Origin: Edolisoma coerulescens
Taxonomy: Eukaryota; Chordata; Aves; Passeriformes; Campephagidae
DNA length: 64,000 nt
Reading direction: 5' to 3'
NCBI GenBank assembly: GCA_013397115.1
Contig: VWZW01005525.1
Coordinates: 1 to 64,000, forward strand
Made by a program: the position numbers and the translations under genes. How positions within the stretch are numbered: the first letter of the stretch is position 1; each line of letters begins with the position of its first letter. Below are positions 38,301 to 50,470 of this stretch, in pieces. The notes below the pieces were generated by a model. It was not told the DNA's origin, ran no database searches, and was given only the letters and a program-made list of their open reading frames with translations.

Positions 38301-41300
38301 GAAACATTTGCAAGAAAAACAGTACCCTATTTCAGAAATAATGTTTGCTGGCAAACAAGTACAGTATGTGCTCTAAAACAGTTTAATCTAATACAATATA
38401 AACTGAATTACTTCTTGAATTGCCACCTTCCAAAAGAAACAAGTAATAGTTCAGAGGAAGAAAATTACTGATCGATTCTGCTGATTATATATATTTATTG
38501 TAGGTTGTGCTATAAATGTACCAGACATGGAATAAGCCAACTCTTTCATTCTACAAAAAAACCCCAAACCCCTCAACAAAACCAACACACAACACATCAA
38601 TTTTTTCTAGTACACTGGAAACATATTTTTCATAGAAATAAACACATTTTGCAACCTTTTCTTTTTCTCTTTTTATTTTGATAAAATAAAAGGTACATAG
38701 CAGGGTGTCTTGTAACAAACCGTCTCTTGAAATTGCAACAGGACACTCTATATGCCTAGTGGCCATTTAATTTAATGGGATTTTTATTAGGGTACACATA
38801 CTGGGTTATTTAAACCACAGGGGGCTTTGCAAGTAAAAGCACAGTTTGAACATTGAAAAAAACCAATCACACTTATTTTATTTTTAAAATGAAATATATT
38901 GCATTTTGATTCAGCTTTTTAAATTGCGTTTTTCCTAACCATTTGATGAAATTTCACTTCTGTTGCTATATAAAATATAATTCAGTTCTTTAATTGTCAC
39001 TGCATAACAGTACAATTGCTTTGAGAATACCAAAAGACTTTACAACTACAGGGCATTATCTTTGCACCTGAAGCCTGTAAGTAAAATTTACATCCCAAAA
39101 ATTCTCTTTGTTATCTGACTTGAGGGAACATTTCTATTTACTTCATATTTTCACATTTTAATATTTACACACATGGAGGCAGGAAAATGGCTGTACATGG
39201 ATGACCATAAATACCTGAAATATCTATCATGACAGTCTTTAGACTTCTGAATCTACTTTACTTGACTGCTTACCTGACTAATTAACTTGACCAGTCAATT
39301 AGTTATAGTTATATTTTAGATATTCTCTATATTATTAACAAGATTAATTCACATTGTGATGATAAGTTTTGCATTTAAGTCCATTAATAATTTCATCTCT
39401 TTCTGAAACTACTTCATTAAGGTTTTCTAAAGTGAAACATCAAAATCTACAACACAAAATTTTGGGGTTCGCAGTATGGAGATTACAAAGTAAAAAAACT
39501 TCTCACAGGAAAACTAATGTTTTATTGATAAATGCTTCTCATAGCTAGGGATCATTTGAAATTCAAAAAATCTTTTTGTACTTTTCTGAAGTTTTTAGGG
39601 ATTTTACATATTGTAAAACACAGTTTAAACAAACTGCTATTTGTAAGAAATAACCAATAAGAAGTAAAAAAATAGTAGCACCAACATATATAGGATGGTT
39701 AAATATATTCCAGCTAAGAACATGGAGCAAGTGGATGTGGACAGGATGGTGGCAGTACAATTATTTTCTTAGCTCAAGGGAAAATTGGCTAAGAATCTAC
39801 ACAGCAACGATGTACATTAAAAAAAATTATCAGGGCTGCATAGTCAAGCATTCAAGATTGTTAGAATTTCATGCTGCCACTAAAGAAGTGTTTTGGAAAG
39901 TCAGTACCAAATACCCAGCCTGCATTAACAAATATGGAAAGCTTCTGGTGCTAATCACTACTCGACCTAGGCCAGTTGTGTTATTTCCACAAACAAAAGG
40001 AATGAACAACAATTCCCTTCGTAATGGACTGTGAACACATCAAATGCTAGTAGGGACCAAATATGAAAGAAAATTATTATTGAATCACACAGTTCAATGC
40101 AAAAGAAAAAAAAGGATGACCATTCTTTTCTGAACTATCTGCATCTATGGACCTGCATATGGTGTTTCTACCATGCAAATATGTAATATATTCTATTCTC
40201 TCAGATTCTTTGATTCTGTATGATCAGTACAGAGGTTTGCTTTTCATACTGAACATGTAAATTCAAACACTTGCAAAGGTATTTATGCATGAGCTAAAGT
40301 AGTTGCTTTGTCATCTCCCTGTTCCAAAAATAGAAGTAATTTAGCAAAACAAGGACCAGTTGGATCTTTCAGAGGCAGGTTACCACTCCTCTCTGCAAAC
40401 AATGAATAATCAGCTACAAATATTCAAAATGAATGATTTACTAATAATAGATGAATTTCAAATTGTTGGCTGACATTGCAAGAACTCACAAATAGCAATT
40501 AATAATTGTATTAGAATTGAACTAGAAATCTTTATTCATGAAAAGATTTATGATGAGAAAAAAGGCTAAATTGACAAAAAGTAGTGGGCATGCCTGAGCT
40601 CACTTTTATAGGATTAATTCTACTGATTTTGATTAAGTCAGTAGGTTTGTTTGTTGGTTGTTTCTAATTCACAACTGTCTAACTGAATAGAGGAGAACAG
40701 TAATTGTTATTAACAAGATAGTAAATTTCTGTTTAAAGTGTCATGAAGAATCTGTGTGTAAAGGATGCGTCACAGAAAAAAGCTAAGTAATGAGCACAAG
40801 TAAGAGTCAAACATTACTAGTTAATGAGATTATCTTAAAATGAAAATATGTTATTCCAAGTTAAATTACATAATTCAAACAGTATTGTTTCAAGTTCTGT
40901 GGCTTAGTCTATGGAAGTGAGCAACTGGTGCACAGCCTTATTTGATTTCAGAAGGCATGACACTGGAGACTGAATACAATGTTGCTACTAACCATAGAGG
41001 GAAGATGATGGCTCACTTCACAGTCTGTTTTAGTTTCTCATATTGCTTAAAACCACAGAAGACAGGATGTATTCTGTACAATTTATTCTGTATTGTAACA
41101 ACAAAGCAAGCATCATTCTGGGATCATCATAGACTAGTTCAATGTGTGGAACTTGTAATATGATTTTTACAGCATGGTTTCCTTTTGAAGATATAGGTAC
41201 AAGAATTATGCGGCTCTTTTCTGTTTTGAGAAAAAGCCAGTTCCTTGGCTGATTCCAGAATGTGAAAACTGACAAGATCACTCAGAGCCCCACTGCCCTT

Positions 41301-43044
41301 TCTTACTGATCTATGCTTCATTCACTGAAAATGTAATCCAGTATTTTGTCACAATGTTCAAATTTAAATCTCTCAAACCAGTGTAAATAACAGGAAATTA
41401 TGAAGAGGAAATTAAAACCTATAAAGCACACTGACAAAGGAATTTACAAGAGTGATTGAACATCTAATCACAAGACACTAGGAGAAGAGAGGAGAATATT
41501 ATCGTCAGTAAGACTGAGAGGTTTACAACTCAAGTTTAAGTTTATAAATGGGCATTAAAAAGAACTTAAGAAGAAAAATAATTGTAATTATATATCTTAA
41601 TGCAAACTGCAGATACCAAACCACTGGATGTAATGGGTAGAGATAGCAGATACTACAGATTAAATTATCTTCTTTTCTACAAGTTACCACTTTGAATGTG
41701 TCAAAAGCCAGTCCTCTGACGCTGCCAATCTTACACATTTAAAAATCATAGCTTTTCCCTCCAAACCATGAGTTTGATTTTAAAATTGGGAGATTTTATT
41801 TTGACATATGTTCTCTTCCCTGGTGAGATTTTAACACTTGAACACACATGAAGAAATCCTGTCCTCTCCCGGAAAAAACAGTAAATTACCTTGGTGAAAG
41901 TTTTTTATATACGGAGCAGGAGCTGAGAAAAAACTTGGTATGAGTGAAAATAGAATTGTCAAAGCAGAAAATCTACTTTTAGACAGCAATATTGTAGTTT
42001 TATACAAGGGCTACAACTTATAAACTGTAAAATCCTCAATTACTTCATTTTTTATCATCTGATTAAAAAGAAAAAGAAAAAAGAAAAAAAGACAATGTTC
42101 AGTTTTCCATCATTCCTCCTCAAAAGACTTATGTCAGACAGAATAACATCAGTTCCAAGAAATCTATAAATTTATTTCCATTGTACATCTATAGGAAAGG
42201 AATTATATTAAAGAAATAATCATACTATAAGAAATCCAGAATGCTAGCAGGTAAAAGATATCCAGAGCATTGTGTGATCACCTCTTCAGGACAGAAAATC
42301 CTGACTGGGACTACTTCACTTAGCTATACTTAATTCAGTGTAAAAAAATCAGTGAGGTTTAAAAGCTTCATACAGAGTCTCTAATTGAATTTAGGTGAAG
42401 CAAAACTAATGTACTGTTTGGCATATCTGAGTCACCTTTCCTAAAAGAAGCATTTTGCTTCTTCCTATGGTTTATGAGCAAGGATTCTGCTCACAGACTG
42501 TGACCTGTCCTAAACAAGAGAGTTGATGGGTATACATGTGAGTTACAGGCACTGTTCTACTCAAAACCTCTCATTCACCTCTGGCCCACACCAATGGCTG
42601 GCACTTAAAATAGAGCTGTAACCTGAAGTGATGCTGTGTAGAAGGCCACATACTCTAATCCCTGTACTGATCACTGATCACATCTGATCCTTATCTCTCC
42701 ATGAACAATCCTGTTATTTTTGAGCTCCAGAGTACAAACATGAAGCATGTAAAGTGGGAGGAACCATGCGCACAGCCTCCTGTATTCTACAGAATATGCA
42801 AACCAAAAGGCCTTTTTCAAAGATATTCAATACTGAGAAAATACTCCCTTTCTCAGAATATAATTAAATGTATGCTCATACTATGCAACGTACTTTCTGT
42901 TTTAAGGCTATATACTAAATTTTAGGGCAAAATAAGAACATAGCAATTCTATCCAATTAACAGAATTAATTTTCTATATTTTGCCAGTAACACGTGTAGC
43001 ACATCGGTACACCAAATAGATCCGTAGGTAGGTAAGTAGACATG

Positions 43045-43110
43045 GATAGATAGATAGATAGATAGATTAGATAGATAAATTAGATAGATAGAAAAACAGA
43101 TAGATAGACA
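43045..43110. repeat. (GATA)n microsatellite
   Basis: Interrupted GATA/TAGA units, directly beside the truncated 3' end of the minus-strand CR1 that begins at 43122. Confidence 0.95.
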
Positions 43111-43121
43111 GGCAGAAACAA

Positions 43122-44215
43122 CTTTCACTAGACCAGGTTGCTCAAAGAGTCATCCAACCTGGCCCTGAACACTTCCAGGGATGGGGCATCCACAACTTCT
43201 CTGGGCAACACCTTCCAGTGTATCACCATGCCTACAATAAAGCATTTCTTCTTAATATCTAATCTAAAAATACTCTCATTGTGTTTGAAGCCTTTATTCC
43301 TTGTCCTTACATTATGTGCACTTGTAAAAAATCCCTTACTGGCTTTCTTGTAAGCCTCCTTTAGGTACTGGAAAGCTGCTCTGAGGTCTCCTCAGACCCT
43401 TCTCTCCAGGCTGAACAAGGCGAACTCTCTCATCCTACCTTTATACGAGATATATTCCAGCCCTCTGACCATCTTTATGGCCTTCTTCTGGATTCACTCC
43501 ACCAGGACCACATACTTTTTGTGTTGGGGGGCCCAGAAGTGGATGAAGTATCCAGGTGGGGTCTCAGGGGAGTGTTGTAGAGGGTGAGAATCTTCTCTCT
43601 TGACATCCTGCCCACACATCTTTTGATACAGCCCAGGACACATTTGGCTTTCTGGGCTGCAGGTGCACATTGGTGGGTCATGTTGAGCTTCTTGTTAACC
43701 AACACTCACAAGTCCTCCTCAAGGCTGCTCTCAATCCTCTCTCTGCCCAGCCTTGATTTGTGCTTGGGATTTCCTAGAACCAGGTGCAGCACCTTCTACT
43801 TTGTTTTGCTGAATTCTCTGAGGTTTGAACAGACTCACCTCTCAAGCCTATGAAGGTCCTTCTGGATGGTATCCTGTGCCTCTAGCATGTCAATGGCACC
43901 ACACAGCTTCATGTCTTCAGCAAAGCTGCTGTGGGTGCATTCAATCCTGCCGTCTATATGACCCATGAAGATATTGAATAGAAACACCCCCAATACTGAC
44001 CCCAAAGGAACACCACTCTTCACTGGTCTCTGCTCAGACATCAAGCCACTGGCCAGAGCTCTCTGAGTGCAGCCATCCAATTCCTTTTCCACCAAGTAGT
44101 TCACATCAAGTCCATGTCTCTCCACTTTAGAGACAAGGATGTCATGCAGGACTGTCAAATGCTTTGCACAAGTCCAGGCAGATGACATCAATTGCTCTTA
44201 TCCACCAATGCTGTA
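43122..44215 (-). mobile_element. CR1 LINE, reverse-transcriptase segment
   Basis: On the minus strand this reads the palm and C-terminal part of CR1 ORF2. Ordered blocks are AIDVICLDLCKAFD (44150-44195), LVSKVERHGLDVNY, GVPLGSVLGVFLFNIF, and SSFAEDMKLCGA (43900-43930), where CR1 normally has FADD. Then come LNMTHQCAPAAQKAKCVLGC and REKILTLYNTPLRPHLD (43475-43705). At least one frameshift lies between the two open stretches (43835-44191 and 43475-43705). After the ORF the copy reads the 3' untranslated region up to CAACCTGGTCTAGTG and stops. About 85 bases present in the related copy at 15470-15648 are missing, including the octamer tail. It is inactive. Confidence 0.95.
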
Positions 44216-44714
44216 AACTTTTTGAACATCAAACAGATTAGTGCTTTTTTCAGCCTTCACTGTTAGCAAGTACAGATCACTGCCAGACACTTAGGTAATA
44301 CTGTTTTTAGTTTTTCTTGTTCTGTTGCTTGAGTCTCTACAGAAGGTCTCTGCAAGTGCTATTAGTTGCCATGACAGTATTTGCAATATCAACAAAGCAG
44401 CAGTTAGTTTGAAATCTCCTGCTCCCAAAAGGTGCTTGGTGCCCACTATAAAACACGCAAAGACAGAGTCTGTCTTTCGTGGTTCAGATCTCCAGAAAAA
44501 AATCCGATACAGGGCCACAAATTATTCTTAACAAGCCCAGCTACTGTCTTTAATTCTGTAATGCAAAGCATTTCTGTAATTCTTTGATTCTGTGATAGTT
44601 CACATAAGCAGTGGTGAGAAACCTGATTTCTTGATGGGGAAGGAACACAGGGAAAGACAAAAAGATTGAACTCTTGGACTATTGGGCCTTACTTATAAGG
44701 AACTGAAGGGCTCT
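44216..44714. other. Mostly unique DNA with a CR1-tail-like fragment
   Basis: A short stretch at about 44570-44600 (CTTTGATTCTGTGATAG) resembles CR1 terminal octamers, without an upstream CR1 body that I can read. No gene seen. Confidence 0.4.
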
Positions 44715-44805
44715 GTTTTTAAGGTCAGTTCTGCTTTGAAGAGGTCAGCATAGACAAGTTCCAGATGTCTCCTCTAACTTAAAATATTCTGTGATTCAAT
44801 GACTC
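44715..44805 (+). mobile_element. Degenerate CR1 3' end
   Basis: GAGGTCAGCATAGACAAGTT followed by CCAGATGTCTCCTCTAACTT and TATTCTGTGATTCAATGAC corresponds to the final part of the CR1 3' untranslated region (GAGGTTGGACTAGATGACCT, then TTCTGTGATTCTATGA). Only about 90 bases are recognisable and divergence is high. Confidence 0.65.
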
Positions 44806-46589
44806 AGTCAATGTATTCCTTCAAAAATTTCTCAGGGTCTTCTTCTTACTCAGATTTAGATGGTGTTTTCAGAGGGTAGGGTGGGTTGGCATGCTCAGTG
44901 TGACCAAATTCAGAGGGCAATCTCTGATTTTATGTAACGCCAGTTTATAACAATAAGGAAAGGGAAATTAAAGCTCAAAGGAATGTTTTGAAAGGAAGGG
45001 TCTCTCATTTTCAATACCATTCAAAAACAACCAGAGCAGACTACTGCAAAACTATCTCATGAAGAGGCTTCCCATGGATATGAACACAGGTAAAGAAAAG
45101 CTTTGTTCTTAAGAATGCAAAGGGCAATGACAAGAAAAATTGTCACCTGATGGCACAGGTTGTGGTACAGTTCATAAAATGATTTCACATTAAGCAGATA
45201 TAATGCCCATTTAAGAATCTGAAACACTCAAAGTTCTTTTTGTGCTTATCTCTATCAGCTAGAATTATTGCACAAAGCATCTGTAGGCAGAACTGAAAAA
45301 AAAAAAGCCAACATAAGGTCAAGCAGATACTTCCATTTTCCTCAATCAGTTATAAATATTATGCCATGGATGGAGGGTAGGTATGTAACTACTAAAATAA
45401 GTGATAAGATAAAAAAGTAATATATGAACTATGAGGCTATTATTAATGAAATAATTCAGTTGTGAATATGTTGCAGAGTTTTCTTTTTGTGCTTTGTTCT
45501 GTTTTGGTTTGTTTTGCTTTAATATGGGGAAAAAAGTATAAATGACTGAACTAGCAACATCTATTTCTATAAAAAGTATACATAATTAGAACACAACTGA
45601 TTTTGATAACAGAATTAGACCTGCATTTGCAGGTCTCTTTTTAAATGTATGTTATGTGCTTCTTTGTATAAGCTGTGGGAGACATAGAATTCAACATAAT
45701 TAAACCTATAAATAGTAAGACTTGCTTCTTAAAAATACTGAAGATTTGAATTCAAGGGCTATTTTCTTTAGCTTTCTCTCATCTGTTGACTAGGCAAAAG
45801 AACCTTTAACATTTATCTTGCTTTTAGATCTTATATCATTTATTGCAAAAATGCCTGTGGAAAGAAAGAACCAAGAACTGCTATGACTAATCCCCAAAAG
45901 ATATCTTAGTGAGCATCAGTTGTCCCTGATTTTTGGCCTTTTTGCCTGTTGACATTTACCGTTCCTTTTTAGAGCCATTAGGAAACTGCAAAACATAGCT
46001 TCTGGTACAGTGGAAGTCCCGTGTGACAGGAGACCAGGACAAATCTGAAAATTCTTTCGTGTAAATGAGCAGATCTTGGTATCCACAGACTGTTAAAATA
46101 TAGGCAATGACAAGTAGGACCTTTTTGGATCATCAGCTTTCCACTTATACCAGAAGAACAGCACATTAACACCCTAAATATATATTTACTGCTAGAAACT
46201 AGACAGGATGGAGAAAACTGAATTATCAAATAAAGCAAATTAATGCAACACAAAATGTAAATCAAAAGTAGCCGTTATTTATTTAACACTTACTGAAATT
46301 AATTTGAATTATATGAGTAAAAACTGCTGTGACCTGAATTAAACTACATAGAACAAAAATCCCTATGTCTCCAGATCACCAGCTGATAAGAACTGCACTT
46401 TTGAGAACCCAGAGACTTCAGCAGAGACCCTATCCTGGAGTTAGTCCCTAAGTAAAACAGGAAAGTTATTGTGATTCTGAATCTCAAGTTCAATCCAAGC
46501 TCTGCTCCTCTTTCAGCTCCATAGAAGGTGTCTGAAGAATAAACAATAAAATCTTTCAGAGTGAAGAATGGTTTTGTAATGAAGAAAGT
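44806..46589. other. Unique AT-rich DNA, no gene seen
   Basis: No exon, RNA gene or element was recognised. A T/G-rich run lies at about 45480-45520. Confidence 0.5.
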
Positions 46590-46705
46590 ATGCTGGGACC
46601 AGTTCCCAGACCTGCCACAGCCTCTGTTCTGACCTTAATCTCTCTATTATTCAGTTCCTTATCTGTAAAATAAGACAGTAATACTTCTGTTCTCCCCTTC
46701 TTTGT
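46590..46705 (+). mobile_element. Probable MIR SINE fragment
   Basis: The order of blocks follows the core of the ancient amniote SINE MIR: a CCTGCCACAGCCTCTGTTCT block (46611-46630), GACCTTAATCTCTCTATTAT, TCAGTTCCTTATCTGTAAAA (46651-46670), and TAAGACAGTAATACTTCTGT. These parallel MIR blocks GCTCTGCCACT, TGTGTGACCTTGGGCAAGTC, CTCAGTTTCCTCATCTGTAA and TAATAATACCT. No 5' tRNA-like head is readable. The match is by eye and from memory, hence moderate confidence. Confidence 0.65.
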
Positions 46706-48879
46706 CTGACTCGGTTCCCTGAAGTGTCGGGTCTTCGGAATAGCAACCGATTTCATTTGAGTATATTTTCTCGTCCTTCCATATCTACATTTCAATCCCA
46801 GCTGAGGTGACAGAGGTTCTTTTAATACAAGCAATTAAAAAGAAAACCACTGAGTGGTTTTTGGGGAATAGAATCATATCTGAAACCTGACAACGTAATA
46901 CTGAAAAGCTTTCATGATAAAACCACTGTATATAATGTCCACATTGGAACAAAAAGAAGTGTTGGGAGAAGAGGTAAGTGGTGGATAAAATTTTGGCAAA
47001 ATATTTTGCTGAAGCTCTAGGCCAACAACCTAATTACTTGAAATAATTTACACAAAAGTACCCCGTTTTACTGAGTATATGGATATGTGAGGTCCTGCAT
47101 CCTTTTAGACAGAAAAGTATCCAGTATCCTGGATGTTTTTCTTATATAGCAAGTTAGGCAGATTACCCCACTTCCACTGACAAACTGTCTTAAACTAATT
47201 CTAATTAATTGCAACACTAATTAATTGCATGTATGCAAATTAATTGATGCACAAAAAAAGAGTTATTAAATATATAAAACATTAGCCAAGTACTTTGATC
47301 AAGACTATCTGAAAAGGAGTATGAAGGGGAGCTACACTGAGAATCTGCAAGGCAGCACAAAGACTGACTGAAAGGCAAAAAGATTCCTGGATCATTTCCC
47401 AAAATGATACCAAAATGATTCCCAAAACCATACCTGTCATGGGGGACATTGAGTACCATGTAGCTTAATACAGCTGTTAATGCAGCTGTTGGATAAAAAC
47501 AAAACTAATCAAGAATGCATCATCACAGAGGGCAATTTTATGATCCAGAAAGGAGAGGAATTAACTGGCTTGCTCAAGAAGGAACTAGTAGAAATTGTGA
47601 GAAATAGTGACATTCGATACTTTTTGACCACAAGCTGCTTCAATTTAACAAACTAAGCAACGTTCTCCCTGGACAAACCAATACAAAAATACTGTCTCTT
47701 CTAAGCACAAAGTGACATAATTGAGATGGTTAGTAGCAACTCTTTCCAGTGTTCAAAGGCCACAGCAGTAGTAGATTGATCAGGACAGTATTTCAGAAGC
47801 TTAAATCCCAAAAATATTTGCTAAAATAAATATATTTGGAAACAAGTTATGTAAGATGTGAGGCAATGAAAAAAAACATTATAATGTAAGAGTCAAGAGA
47901 GTAAGGAAGATATCTGCAGATCTGATAACTGGACAAAGAAAAATATGTAAAATTTAGTTCATAAATAAATAAGGAGTTGGATTAAATAAATTATATGAAC
48001 ATGTCCTCCTAAGGCTCAATTTAGGAGAAAGAATTTTTAGTGCTATACAAAATGAACAAAACAGCTTTGGACAATTAGTCGGTAATAATGACTTTGAACA
48101 CAGATTATAGGGTATTCAGGGACTCTGCTAACAAACCTACTGAACCACTAACAATTGTTTAAGCCACAGAATTAGAAAGTACTAGAAAAAGCAAACCTAA
48201 CAGTGATCATAAAAAAACAAATAGAGAGAAGAATAATCTTTAGGAGCCATGAATTTAATTCCTTTGCTTAGGGAAACATATATAATGTACGAAGTGTAGG
48301 AAAATCATCGGAAGAAGCCTAGAACTTTATAGTGTGGTTTGAAGAGACACACAGATAATTACATACTCTCTTTAGCCTCCTCACTCAGGCAGCAGATCTG
48401 GTAACAAACTACGACAGACAGTCACAGTTTAACTCTTGAGATGAGCATTCAATATCCCTCCTCTTTTCCTGCAGATCTGCACATTGCCCTCTGTTCATTC
48501 ACCTCTGTTCTCTGCCTATAGAATAAGAAAGGAGGGATGTGGGGATCTGTCTTCCCAAAACTTTCCACCTAACAGGGTGAAGTCACAATGGAGCACCAGC
48601 AAATATCCCACCTTTCCCCAGGCTGAGTAGAGCAATAAGGTAAATATCATCTTACAAGCCTTTCACATTCTTGTTCCTCCGTGGAACTAACGCATCTATG
48701 ACAATTTACCCCTCAGTGAACATTTAGAAGATTGCAGTCATGGAACTTGTGTAACAGAAGGGTCATAAAATGAGTGGATGGAAGAAATGTAACACATTGC
48801 TAACACACACATGTTGGTTTTAGGTAGCATCAACTAAAAAAACCAATATGAAATAACAACATTCTATGAGGGAACGATC
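46706..48879. other. Unique AT-rich DNA, no gene seen
   Basis: No exon recognised. The right part (from about 47.5 kb) may hold further unreadable remains of the old CR1 that begins clearly at 48880. A small perfect hairpin with arms AAAACCACT/AGTGGTTTT lies at 46843-46861. Confidence 0.45.
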
Positions 48880-48987
48880 TAGGAAAAAACACTGATGAAA
48901 GGACTTCAAGTGATAATGAACAGTAAATTAGGTATATGCTTATAAAGTAAATTTGCAACAAGGAAAAGTCAATATGATTTGGGAACT
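48880..48987 (+). mobile_element. Old CR1 LINE, left part of interrupted copy
   Basis: The sequence encodes a decayed version of the CR1 VDSKLNMSQQCALAAKKANGILG block: LQVIMNSKLGICL, then SKFATRKSQYDLGT. It breaks off at about 48987, where a much better preserved CR1 starts at an earlier point of the ORF. The old copy resumes at 50031 with the next expected block. Confidence 0.7.
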
Positions 48988-50030
48988 GTTTGAAGGGATG
49001 GATGGGTTAAAAACTGTCTGGATGGCTGGGCTCAGAGAGTGGTAGTGAATGGTACTACATCCAGTTGGTGTCCAGTCACTGCTGGTATTCGCCAGGACTC
49101 AGTATTGGACCCAGTCCTGTTTAATATCTTTATCCACGATCTGGATGAGGGGATGAAGAGCATCCTTAGTAAGTTGGGCAGGAGTGTTGATCTGCTGGGG
49201 GGTAGGAAGGCTCTGCAGAGGGACAGACTGGATCAATGGGCTGAGGCCAATGGTATGAAGATCAACAAGGCCAAGTGCTGGATCTTGCACTTGGGTCACA
49301 ACAACTCCATGCAGCACTACAGGTTGGAGAGCTGACCTGTAGAAAAGGACCTGGGGGTGCTGGTTGACAGACAGCTGACCATGAGCCACAGGGTGTCCAG
49401 ATGGACAAGAAGGCAAATGACATCATGGCTTGTAGCATGGCCAGGAGGACTAGGGAAGTAATTGTCACTCAGCACTGGTGAGGCCACACCTTGAATCCTG
49501 TGTCCAGTTCTGAGCCCCTCACTACAAGAAAGACACTGAGGTGTTGGTGGGAGCCCAGAGAAGGACAACAGAGCTGGTGAAGGGTCTAGAGAGTAAGTCC
49601 TATGAGGAGTGGGCTGAGGGAGCTGCAGGTGTCCAGCCTGGAGGTGTTCAGCCTGAAGGAATGGAGACTTGAGGGAGACCTTATTGTTCTCTACAACTAC
49701 CTGAAAGAAGATTGTAGCCATGTGGGGATCGGTCTCTTCTCCCAGGAAACCAGCAACAGGAAAATAGGAAATGGTCTCAAGCTGGGCCAGAGGAGGTTCA
49801 CTTTGGGTGACAGGAATAATTTCTTCACGGAAAAAGTTGTCAAACATCAAAATGGACTCAGCAGGGTAGTCGTGGGGTCACCATCCCTGTTCAAGAAACA
49901 ACTGGTCATGACACTTAGTGCTGTAGTTTAGTTAACAAGGTGGTGGTGTGAAAGGTACGACTTGATGATCTTGGAGGTCTTTTACAACCTTTTACAACCT
50001 TAATGATTTTATGGCTCTATGGTTCTATGA
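48988..50030 (+). mobile_element. Younger CR1 LINE, 5'-truncated, inserted copy
   Basis: A 1.04-kb CR1 with a complete 3' end. It begins in the palm region, then keeps an open frame at 49039-49335: VVVNGTTSSWCPVTAG, LDPVLFNIFIHDLDEGM, then SILSKLGRSVDLLGG. The FADD active-site segment expected between SILSK and the GG block is deleted in phase. QWAEANGMKINKAKCWILHL and KDLGVLVDRQLTMSH follow. Downstream come the C-terminal and 3' untranslated blocks and a proper octamer tail, ATGGCTCTATGGTTCTATGA, at 50011-50030. A small duplication, CTTTTACAAC twice, sits at 49979-50000. The copy cannot encode an active reverse transcriptase. Confidence 0.95.
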
Positions 50031-50470
50031 CAAAGACATAAAAAGTCACTCTTTGAGGGCCGAATACCAAATTACACCTAAAATACTGTAGGTACACATC
50101 TTAGGAGTGGATAGATAAGTTGAAAGGAATTCAGAAAGGAGCATCAGAAGTCATGCTGCTGCTGCAGCAATTCGCATCTTATGAAAGAGCCAAAATGCTT
50201 GTATATAAAAGCAACAGCTTTTAAATAATGAAAGAGTGTAACCATCAGACAAGACTAGAGACTACCAGGATGAAAGGCTTTATAGATGGGTCAGCAAGAT
50301 GAACTTCAAAATTTGACTTCTGAACAGGAGATGTATCTGTTTATGTCCAGAAAAGAGGCAGAACTCCACATAACAGACAACTTGAATTGTACCAAGAAAA
50401 TTTTAAAAAGTGCTTTGAAGCACTTTGTGATTTGGCAAAAGGAGCAGAACAGGTATTTATGTGTCAGTAT
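50031..50470 (+). mobile_element. Old CR1 LINE, right part of interrupted copy
   Basis: Directly after the tail of the younger CR1, the frame reads LHLKYC (HLEYC block), WIDKLKGIQKGASEVM (KDIDKLERVQRRATKM block, 50105-50160) and FASYERAKMLVY (LSYEERLRELGL block). Decayed sequence then fits the KRRLRGD to RFRLDIRKKFF interval up to about 50470. It is the expected continuation of 48880-48987 in the same strand and order. The right edge is approximate. Confidence 0.7.

Larger units (their letters stand above)
32976..43044. other. Unique AT-rich DNA, no gene seen
   Basis: Ten kilobases without a recognised exon or major element. Low-complexity runs include TA-rich DNA at 33357-33402 (with one N at 33393), purine-rich runs at 35700-35735 and T/G-rich sequence at 38225-38277. 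Open frames such as 39735-40034 (99 codons) carry no recognisable domain. Confidence 0.5.

Noticed and set aside
40190..40232. GATTCTTTGATTCTGTATG resembling a CR1 terminal octamer tail
   Set aside because: No CR1 body or 3' untranslated motif is readable upstream.
46843..46861. Perfect hairpin AAAACCACT/AGTGGTTTT
   Set aside because: Short, AT-rich and without context; a terminator-like role has no meaning in a vertebrate setting.
49317..49850. The longest open frame in the window, 177 codons on the minus strand
   Set aside because: It lies antisense across the C-terminal and 3' region of the younger CR1 and is explained by that element's composition; no domain is visible.
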